From CAMEGH01 sp964513905 (GTDB taxonomy: Bacteria; Patescibacteriota; Saccharimonadia; Saccharimonadales; Saccharimonadaceae): a DNA stretch of 32,505 nucleotides. Under the pieces are notes generated by a model. That model had not been told where the DNA came from, ran no database searches, and saw nothing but the letters and a program-made list of their open reading frames with translations. This document shows, piece after piece, positions 23,381 through 28,461 of the stretch (position 1 is the stretch's first letter; each line of letters starts with the position of its first letter). Both the position numbers and the translations under genes were made by a program. The stretch covers positions 1 to 32,505 of the forward strand of contig CAZENS010000009.1 of assembly GCA_964513905.1 (NCBI GenBank). The letters are read 5' to 3'.

Positions 23381-24547
23381 ACAACTCAAAAACCGAACCG
23401 AGGTTCGAATAAAAGAGTTGCGCGACTACTAGGTCACGCGGCATTTCGCCAAAGGAACACTACGACACGTAGTAAAAAAGAACTTATTAAACCAATCGGC
23501 TTGTATGTAAGTGCATTTGTTATGCTACTTTCTGTGGTAGCGATTGGCTATCAGGCACCTGAGGACGACATCACTACTGCAAACGCAGTTACTTCAAAAG
23601 CAAACGAGGTAATAGAAGCACCAATTGCAGATGTCGTAATCGATGAAAAATCAGCTACAGACATCGCGGCAAGCCTTGCATTCCAGACCAATATGCCGGT
23701 TGCCGCTAATGTTGCGAGCCTTTCTATTTCGCTCGAAGCAAATAAGGAAGTTATTCAAGATAGTGGAGCAATTGCTAAACCTCAAATTGTTGACTCTGCA
23801 GAAGTATCGAGGGACGTCATTCGTTATGTATCACGCGAAGGCGAAAATGCGCAGATCATTGCAGATAAGTTTGGCGTCACAAAAGATACTGTTTTGTGGG
23901 CAAACAATCTTTCTGCTGATGAAATCGATGCCGGTACCGAGCTAAAAATTCTTCCGGTTACAGGTGTACTCTATTCAATTGCCGATAATGACACCGTAGA
24001 ATCTATTGCCGGAAAGTATGGTGCCGATGCCGCAAGGATCATTTCATATAACGATCTTGAGGTCGGTGGTTTATCTGCTGGAAAGCAAATTATTATTCCT
24101 GGTGGAATATTGCCTGAAGAAGATAGGCCTGGCTATGAGGCGCCAACACGGCAAGCAGCCTCTCAGCCGTATAACCGGCTTTCTCCTGGAAACGGTGCAC
24201 AAGCACCAGCGTCATCGAATGTGACGGCTTCAGTTGGAAACAAGTATGCATTCGGCAACTGCACCTTCTATGTTTATGAACGCCGCCCTGACATTGGTAG
24301 CTTCTGGGGTAACGCATCTGGTTGGGCTGCAAGTGCTCGAGCAGCTGGATTTACCGTAGTTCAAGGAGCGCCAAAGGCTGGAGCCATCTTCCAGTATGGT
24401 GGTGGGTACGGTCACGTAGGAATTGTTGAGAGCGTCGACCCAGCCAACGGTACAATGCGAATATCAGACATGAATGGTATCGCTGGATTTAACGCCGTAG
24501 GCTACGATACAGTTCCGATTAACTCGAGCTGGAATTATATCTACTAG
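23378..24547 (+). CDS. LysM-CHAP cell-wall hydrolase, probable ATT start
   Basis: A 389-residue membrane-anchored or exported peptidoglycan amidase/endopeptidase. From ATT 23378 there is a basic cytoplasmic N-terminus (RGSNKRVARLLGHAAFRQR), one hydrophobic segment (about residues 38-55), a linker, two LysM modules that bind peptidoglycan (VSREGENAQIIADKFGV and IADNDTVESIAGKYGA) and a CHAP domain with Cys295 in GNCTFYVYERR and His346 in YGHVGIVE. The common-codon alternative is TTG 23501, but this cuts into the membrane segment and drops a clearly coding basic stretch. The gene is monocistronic: own promoter upstream and a strong terminator hairpin downstream. The long structured leader suggests tight control of a potentially lytic enzyme. 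Confidence 0.85.
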   Translation: MTTQKPNRGSNKRVARLLGHAAFRQRNTTTRSKKELIKPIGLYVSAFVMLLSVVAIGYQAPEDDITTANAVTSKANEVIEAPIADVVIDEKSATDIAASLAFQTNMPVAANVASLSISLEANKEVIQDSGAIAKPQIVDSAEVSRDVIRYVSREGENAQIIADKFGVTKDTVLWANNLSADEIDAGTELKILPVTGVLYSIADNDTVESIAGKYGADAARIISYNDLEVGGLSAGKQIIIPGGILPEEDRPGYEAPTRQAASQPYNRLSPGNGAQAPASSNVTASVGNKYAFGNCTFYVYERRPDIGSFWGNASGWAASARAAGFTVVQGAPKAGAIFQYGGGYGHVGIVESVDPANGTMRISDMNGIAGFNAVGYDTVPINSSWNYIY

Positions 24548-24565
24548 TTGATAATCATGATGATT

Positions 24566-24599
24566 CAAAATCACCTCTACTAATACAGGGGTGATTTTG
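24566..24599. terminator. Bidirectional terminator-like hairpin
   Basis: A 13-bp stem, CAAAATCACCTCT (24566-24578) with AGGGGTGATTTTG (24587-24599) and an 8-base loop, with one T-G pair. A-tract and T-tract lie within the stem ends. It follows the LysM-CHAP gene by 18 bases and runs straight into the obg -10 box. Confidence 0.75.
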
Positions 24600-24606
24600 G
24601 TATACT
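24598..24606 (+). promoter_or_regulatory. Extended -10 promoter of obg
   Basis: TGGTATACT with TATACT at 24601-24606, 9 bases before ATG 24616. The -35 region falls inside the preceding terminator hairpin. Confidence 0.55.
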
Positions 24607-24615
24607 GGTGCATAT

Positions 24616-25902
24616 ATGTTTGTTGATGTAGCAAAAGTTTTTATTCAGGCAGGAAAAGGCGGCGACGGCGTCGTTAGTTTTCGCCATGAAATATATGTTG
24701 ACAAAGGTGGTCCGGATGGTGGAGATGGTGGAAAAGGCGGCGATGTAATATTCGAAGCTACCGAGAACTTAAATACGTTGATCGATTTTCGATACAAGCC
24801 TGAGCTGAAGGCAGAGAATGGAAAGAATGGCTCAAAGGCAAAGCGTCGTGGTAAATCTGGCGAGAATTTAGTTGTTAAGGTTCCAGTCGGCACAATAGTA
24901 AGGGTAGATGGCAGTATCGTTGCTGATTTAACAAAACACGGCGAGCAGGCTACTATTGCTCGGGGTGGCGATGGAGGATTTGGCAATGCGCATTTTAAGT
25001 CTAGCGTTAGGCAAACGCCAAAAATCGCAGAGTTGGGTGAGAGCGGAGACTCTTTTGAAGCAGAACTTGAGCTAAAATTACTAGCAGATGTTGGGCTGCT
25101 TGGGTTTCCGAATGCAGGTAAATCAACCTTTTTGAGCGTTGTGACGAATGCTCGCCCAGAGATTGCTGATTATGAATTTACAACCCTTACACCAAATCTA
25201 GGGGTGGCAGATATCGATGATGGAAGTCTATTGATTGCTGATATCCCAGGGCTCATCGAGGGTGCATCAGAGGGTAAAGGGCTTGGTGATCGCTTTTTGC
25301 GTCATGTGGAGCGTACGGCGGTTTTGTTACATTTAATTGATGCGTATACGGACGACATAGGAAAGGCGTATCAAACAATTCGCTCAGAGCTAAAGAAGTA
25401 TTCGACGGATTTATATAATCGTCCAGAGGTGATTGCCTTAACCAAGACAGAGGGTCTTGACGACGATATTATAGCAATGCAAATTGACGAAATAAAGAAA
25501 GTGGCACAGAGTGAAGTTGAAGTGGTTGCTATTTCATCACTTGCACATAAGAATTTGAAGGACGTGCTACGTTCATTACGAAAAAAAGTACAGCAAATTC
25601 GCGAGACGGAGTTAGATGAAGAGGATATAGATGATGAGCTACTACCGGTAATTCAGCTCGATGATGATCAGGAGGCGGACTACTGGGATGTTGATTATGA
25701 TGAGGATTCGGATGAGTATATAGTATCTGGCAAGAAGATAGAAAAGTTTGCCAGAAGAACTGATTTTAGTGGCTTTGAGAACGTGAACCGACTACGCGTT
25801 ATTATGCGTAAAATGGGTATTATACACGAGTTAGTGCGACGCGGAGCGGTAGGCAGTAGTACTATCAGGATAGGCGAGAGCAGGCTTACGCTGGACGAAT
25901 AG
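24616..25902 (+). CDS. obg: GTPase Obg (CgtA)
   Basis: A ribosome-associated GTPase for 50S assembly and growth control. It is 428 residues. The glycine-rich Obg fold covers about residues 1-158 (GGDGVVSFRHE, GGPDGGDGGKGGDV, ARGGDGGFGNAHF). The G domain follows with G1 GFPNAGKST (163-171), the switch region with conserved Thr, G3 DIPGLIEGA, G4 TKTE (usually NKxD) and G5 SSLAHK. An acidic linker (EEDIDDELLPVIQ) leads to a C-terminal OCT domain (YIVSGKKIEKFARRTDF), common in Firmicutes and Actinobacteria. The gene is flanked by a terminator on the left and the repeat locus on the right, so it stands alone. Confidence 0.96.
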   Translation: MFVDVAKVFIQAGKGGDGVVSFRHEIYVDKGGPDGGDGGKGGDVIFEATENLNTLIDFRYKPELKAENGKNGSKAKRRGKSGENLVVKVPVGTIVRVDGSIVADLTKHGEQATIARGGDGGFGNAHFKSSVRQTPKIAELGESGDSFEAELELKLLADVGLLGFPNAGKSTFLSVVTNARPEIADYEFTTLTPNLGVADIDDGSLLIADIPGLIEGASEGKGLGDRFLRHVERTAVLLHLIDAYTDDIGKAYQTIRSELKKYSTDLYNRPEVIALTKTEGLDDDIIAMQIDEIKKVAQSEVEVVAISSLAHKNLKDVLRSLRKKVQQIRETELDEEDIDDELLPVIQLDDDQEADYWDVDYDEDSDEYIVSGKKIEKFARRTDFSGFENVNRLRVIMRKMGIIHELVRRGAVGSSTIRIGESRLTLDE

Positions 25903-25922
25903 TAGAAAATAGGATAAAAGTA

Positions 25923-25951
25923 TTGACATATGTATATCAATATGATATATT
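25923..25951 (+). promoter_or_regulatory. Near-consensus promoter of the repeat locus, with dyad
   Basis: TTGACA (25923-25928), 17-base spacer, TATATT (25946-25951), predicting a start near 25958. The perfect dyad CAATAT-GAT-ATATTG (25938-25952) covers the -10 box, and TGTATAT/ATATACA (25931-25937 and 25956-25962) flank it. These could be operator half-sites, but they are also what AT-rich sequence gives by chance. Confidence 0.75.
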
Positions 25952-26003
25952 GTAAATATACATCGATAGAACGATATGAGCGTTCTCGATAGTATTTTAA
26001 TAA

Positions 26004-26016
26004 GTTAGACATATCC
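26004..26016 (+). repeat. Left arm of 13-bp inverted repeat around the array
   Basis: GTTAGACATATCC is the exact reverse complement of GGATATGTCTAAC at 26499-26511. In RNA the two arms would close the whole array into one multibranch structure. Confidence 0.85.
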
Positions 26017-26030
26017 ACCCAGGAGGAAAG

Positions 26031-26442
26031 ATGCTGTCCATGTAAGCGCCAACTGTCGGCGCTAACATAAATTTGGCAGAGTTCGTAAAAAGTCGGCTCG
26101 CTTTTCCATCCAATCCGAAAGGAGAAAGGTACTATGCTGTCCATGTAAGCGCCAACTGTCGGCGCTAACATAAATTTGGCAGAGTTCGNNNNNNNNNNNN
26201 NNNNNNNNNNNNNNNNNNNNNNNNNNNNNNNNNNNNNNNNNNNNNNNNNNNNNNNNNNNNNNNNNNNNNNNNNNNNNNNNNNNNNNNNATGCTGTCCATG
26301 TAAGCGCCAACTGTCGGCGCTAACATAAATTTGGCAGAGTTCGTAAAAAGTCGGCTCGCTTTTCCATCCAATCCGAAAGGAGAAAGGTACTATGCTGTCC
26401 ATGTAAGCGCCAACTGTCGGCGCTAACATAAATTTGGCAGAG
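26031..26442 (+). repeat. Tandem array of 103-bp repeats
   Basis: Units start with ATGCTGTCCATGTAAGCGCC at 26031, 26134, 26289 and 26392; both measurable periods are 103 bp. Each has a 51-nt core that ends GGCAGAG and, except the last, a 52-nt link. The two complete copies (26031-26133 and 26289-26391) are identical. The core carries the hairpin AGCGCC-AACTGTC-GGCGCT. The link carries AATCCGAAAGGAG, in which TCC-GAAA-GGA forms a GNRA-loop mini-hairpin. Each core is preceded by a Shine-Dalgarno-like run. The gap at 26189-26288 hides an unknown number of further units. Confidence 0.95.
26189..26288. other. Scaffold gap (100 N) inside the repeat array
   Basis: Exactly 100 N between core sequence ending GAGTTCG and the next ATGCTG. 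Since the repeat period is 103 bp, the gap does not fit a whole number of units and is a placeholder from collapsed short-read assembly. Confidence 0.95.
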
Positions 26443-26459
26443 CCTGAATGAGTTAGACC

Positions 26460-26493
26460 GGGAGTATAGTGAGGTCACACTCACTATACTCCC
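26460..26493 (+). repeat. 13-bp perfect hairpin after the array
   Basis: GGGAGTATAGTGA pairs perfectly with TCACTATACTCCC around loop GGTCACAC. It is not followed by a T-tract, so it is structural rather than a terminator. Outside it, GTTAGAC (26452-26458) can pair with GTCTAAC (26505-26511), competing with the long-range 13-bp pairing. Confidence 0.85.
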
Positions 26494-26498
26494 ATCCC

Positions 26499-26511
26499 GG
26501 ATATGTCTAAC
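26499..26511 (+). repeat. Right arm of 13-bp inverted repeat around the array
   Basis: GGATATGTCTAAC, exact reverse complement of 26004-26016. It can alternatively use its last seven bases to pair with GTTAGAC at 26452-26458. Confidence 0.85.
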
Positions 26512-26522
26512 ATATCCCCCAC

Positions 26523-26543
26523 CCCAGCATTGCTGGGTTTTTT
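26523..26543 (+). terminator. Intrinsic terminator of the repeat locus
   Basis: CCCAGC-ATT-GCTGGG followed directly by six T. It is a standard Rho-independent terminator on the plus strand, placed just before the exonuclease promoter. Confidence 0.85.
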
Positions 26544-26568
26544 ATTAGTTTTCGTATAAATGCTACGG

Positions 26569-26574
26569 TATACT
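26569..26574 (+). promoter_or_regulatory. -10 box of the exonuclease I gene, predicted leaderless
   Basis: TATACT ends 6 bases before ATG 26581, with no clear -35. The upstream in-frame ATG at 26560 lies before this box, so 26581 is preferred. Confidence 0.55.
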
Positions 26575-26580
26575 AGTAGT

Positions 26581-27996
26581 ATGGCTAAGACGTTCTTTTT
26601 TTATGATCTTGAAACAAGCGGGCTAAACGCACGAGAAGATCGAATTATGCAGTTCGCTGGCATAAGAACTGATGAAAACTTTAATCAAATTGGCGATTCG
26701 TATAATTTACTTATAGCGCTCAACGACGACACGTTGCCTAGCCCGGGGGCATTAATGGTAACGGGTGTAACTCCGCAAAAGACTGTTGAAGAAGGCTACT
26801 CTGAAGCAGAATTTGCTAAGATTTTTATAGAAGAAGTTTGCCAGCCAGATACGATTATTCTTGGCTTTAATAGTATCCGGTTTGACGATGAGTTTATACG
26901 TGCACTACTTTGGAGAAATTATTATGATCCGTATGAATGGAGCTACAAGGACGGGAGAAGCCGATGGGACATGCTCGATGTCGTACGTTTAACGAGGGCA
27001 TTGCGACCCGATGGTATTCAATGGCCAACGCAGGATGGCAAACCGGTTAACAAGCTTGAATTATTAAGTAAAGAGAATGGCCTTGAGCACACCAAGGCCC
27101 ACGATGCTTTAAGCGATGTTGAGGCACTGATAGCTGTTACGAAACTTATTGCTAGTAAGCAGCCACAACTCTTTGATTATTTACTGAAGATGCGTGACAA
27201 AAAAGAAGTTGCTAAGCTAGTTGATATAGATAATCCTCGCCCTTTTGTGTACGCTAGTGGGCGTTATGATGCTTCCTTTAACAAAACAACGGTGGCGTTT
27301 CCGCTTGCCGAAGCGGATTACGGGAATGTATTTGTGTACGATTTACGGCACAATCCGCAGCAGTGGGTAAATCTGAGTAGTAGCGAACTGGACGATATAA
27401 ACAATGTGCCGTATGCTCAAAGATCTGAAGAGTATGTTGCGATTCCAGTAAAGAAGATGCAATTTAATAAGGCGCCCGCGGTTGCGCCAGTCGGGGTGCT
27501 TGAGCAGAATGACGGCTGGAAGAAAATTGGGCTTGATGTAATAACAATCGAGAAGCATCGGAATATTTTGCAGCAAAACCCCCAATTTAGAAAAAACATC
27601 ACAGAGGCACTGCTGAAGGAGCGAAAATTCAAAGAAAGTAGCTACTCGGAGGGTCGGCTGTACGATGGATTTATTAGCGACAGAGACAAGTTGCGAGCTG
27701 AAGTCATAAGAAATATGAATAGCGGCGACTTAAAGTCCTATAAGCCGGAGTTTTCCGACGCTCGTTTGCAAGAGATTTTTCCTCGCTACAAGGCTCGAAA
27801 CTTTCCAAATTTAGTGACGGCCGATGAGCGACAGCTATATGAGCAATATCGATCGGAGCGAATTAAACAGCAGATTCCTGGATTCATGAAGGAGTTTCAG
27901 GTTCAAAGTGTTCGACAAGACCTTTCCTCTCATCAGCAGTACGTACTTGAAGAGTTAAAGCTTTGGTTAGAGGCAATTATGCCGGAGAGTGATTAG
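26581..27996 (+). CDS. sbcB: Exodeoxyribonuclease I (SbcB-like)
   Basis: A 3'-to-5' single-strand DNA exonuclease of the DEDDh (DnaQ-like) family. It is 471 residues, close to the 475 of E. coli ExoI. Acidic residues are visible as FFYDLETSG (Asp9, Glu11), FNSIRFDDEF (Asp) and the ExoIII motif KAHDALSDVEAL (His174, Asp179). An SH3-like and a C-terminal helical domain follow, as in ExoI (RPFVYASGRYD, RYKARNFPNLVTADE, with the C-terminal region ending in VLEELKLWLEAIM). The full-length match in layout, not just the nuclease domain, supports ExoI rather than a DnaQ epsilon subunit. It converges with the small membrane gene 9 bases downstream. Confidence 0.92.
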   Translation: MAKTFFFYDLETSGLNAREDRIMQFAGIRTDENFNQIGDSYNLLIALNDDTLPSPGALMVTGVTPQKTVEEGYSEAEFAKIFIEEVCQPDTIILGFNSIRFDDEFIRALLWRNYYDPYEWSYKDGRSRWDMLDVVRLTRALRPDGIQWPTQDGKPVNKLELLSKENGLEHTKAHDALSDVEALIAVTKLIASKQPQLFDYLLKMRDKKEVAKLVDIDNPRPFVYASGRYDASFNKTTVAFPLAEADYGNVFVYDLRHNPQQWVNLSSSELDDINNVPYAQRSEEYVAIPVKKMQFNKAPAVAPVGVLEQNDGWKKIGLDVITIEKHRNILQQNPQFRKNITEALLKERKFKESSYSEGRLYDGFISDRDKLRAEVIRNMNSGDLKSYKPEFSDARLQEIFPRYKARNFPNLVTADERQLYEQYRSERIKQQIPGFMKEFQVQSVRQDLSSHQQYVLEELKLWLEAIMPESD

Positions 27997-28005
27997 TTCT
28001 GCCTA

Positions 28006-28299
28006 TTAGACTTGGCCAAACCGACGTTTTGGTAATTGCCTTTTTTGCTGAAGATGAACTTTTGCTAGATGATCGATTCTAAGAAAAGAGATGAGCGATA
28101 TGGCGGCAACTCTAAAAATAAGTAGCCAGGCAGTGAGGGCGATTATAAGAAGCATAATACCGGGAGACAGCGAGTAGCTGGTTCCGGGAATTGCACCTAC
28201 AAGTAAAAAGGCCATGAGGGAGTCGGTGATGCCAGATTGCGCCAGAAGCGCAATAACTGAGCTAACGGTAACTACTGTAAATAATATATTCTTGTGCAC
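28006..28299 (-). CDS. Small membrane protein of unknown function
   Basis: A 97-residue protein with two or three hydrophobic segments: the N-terminal ILFTVVTVSSVIALLAQSG, a short middle SLMAFLLVGAIPG, and GIMLLIIALTAWLLIFRVAAISLI. A basic tail (HLQQKRQLPKRRFGQV) should stay in the cytoplasm. No family is recognised. The start is GTG at 28299, with GGTGGAG ending 7 bases upstream; the nearby ATG is out of frame and opens only a ten-codon ORF. It lies alone between two plus-strand DNA repair genes and is transcribed divergently from uvrA. Confidence 0.65.
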   Translation of the reverse strand: MHKNILFTVVTVSSVIALLAQSGITDSLMAFLLVGAIPGTSYSLSPGIMLLIIALTAWLLIFRVAAISLISFLRIDHLAKVHLQQKRQLPKRRFGQV

Positions 28300-28326
28300 G
28301 ACATATCTCCACCAAGAGTGTTAGTA

Positions 28327-28357
28327 TTTATATTTAATAATGTAGCAGTATAGTCAA
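28327..28357 (-). promoter_or_regulatory. Possible promoter of the small membrane protein gene
   Basis: On the minus strand TTGACT (28357-28352) is followed after 19 bases by TATAAA (28332-28327). The spacer is long; alternative -10 choices such as TATACT at 28352-28347 overlap the -35. The leader would be about 20 bases and includes the ribosome site. Confidence 0.35.
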
Positions 28358-28443
28358 ATATATGCAATCATAAGCGTTTTTATCGATTGCAACGGAAACG
28401 ATATAATTTCAACCAGTGGGTAATGGATTTTTCTTCAAAAAAC

Positions 28444-28452
28444 TGCTATAAT
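28444..28452 (+). promoter_or_regulatory. Extended -10 promoter of uvrA
   Basis: TGCTATAAT with TATAAT at 28447-28452, 9 bases before ATG 28462. A second TATAAT occurs at 28402-28407. No SOS/LexA-like box is obvious nearby. Confidence 0.55.
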
Positions 28453-28461
28453 ATTCCGAGT

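Larger units (their letters stand above)
25958..26543 (+). ncRNA. Candidate tandem-repeat non-coding RNA
   Basis: A transcription unit without a long plausible ORF, bracketed by a near-consensus promoter and an intrinsic terminator. In order it holds: a 5' hairpin (ATCGA-TA-GAACG at 25963 onward pairing with CGTTCTCGAT at 25981-25990), an inverted-repeat arm (26004-26016), an array of 51-nt cores at 103-bp spacing, a 13-bp hairpin (26460-26493), the second inverted-repeat arm (26499-26511), and the terminator (26523-26543). The transcript is at least about 585 bases as drawn, with true length unknown because a 100-N gap lies within the array. I know of no matching RNA family. It is separated from obg and from the exonuclease gene, which has its own promoter. 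Confidence 0.65.

Noticed and set aside
23356..23412. Short ORF from ATG 23356 (18 codons) as the real start or an upstream ORF
   Set aside because: It is in another frame from the hydrolase, has no ribosome site and contains the AGGAG of the ATT start. It overlaps the RBS hairpin, so it could matter for control, but I see no positive evidence.
25695..26429. A long minus-strand open frame running through the repeat array and into obg
   Set aside because: The period of 103 is not a multiple of three, so the protein would change frame at each unit. It also overlaps obg antisense, includes the N gap, and has no start signal. The openness is a by-product of the repeat.
26031..26442. CRISPR array
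   Set aside because: The link between cores is identical in the two places it can be read in full, so there are no variable spacers, and no cas genes are nearby.
26004..26511. The 13-bp inverted repeats as ends of a transposon or MITE
   Set aside because: The promoter and terminator that serve the unit lie outside the arms, no target-site duplication is visible, and no transposase is present. An RNA-structural role fits better, although a mobile origin is not excluded.
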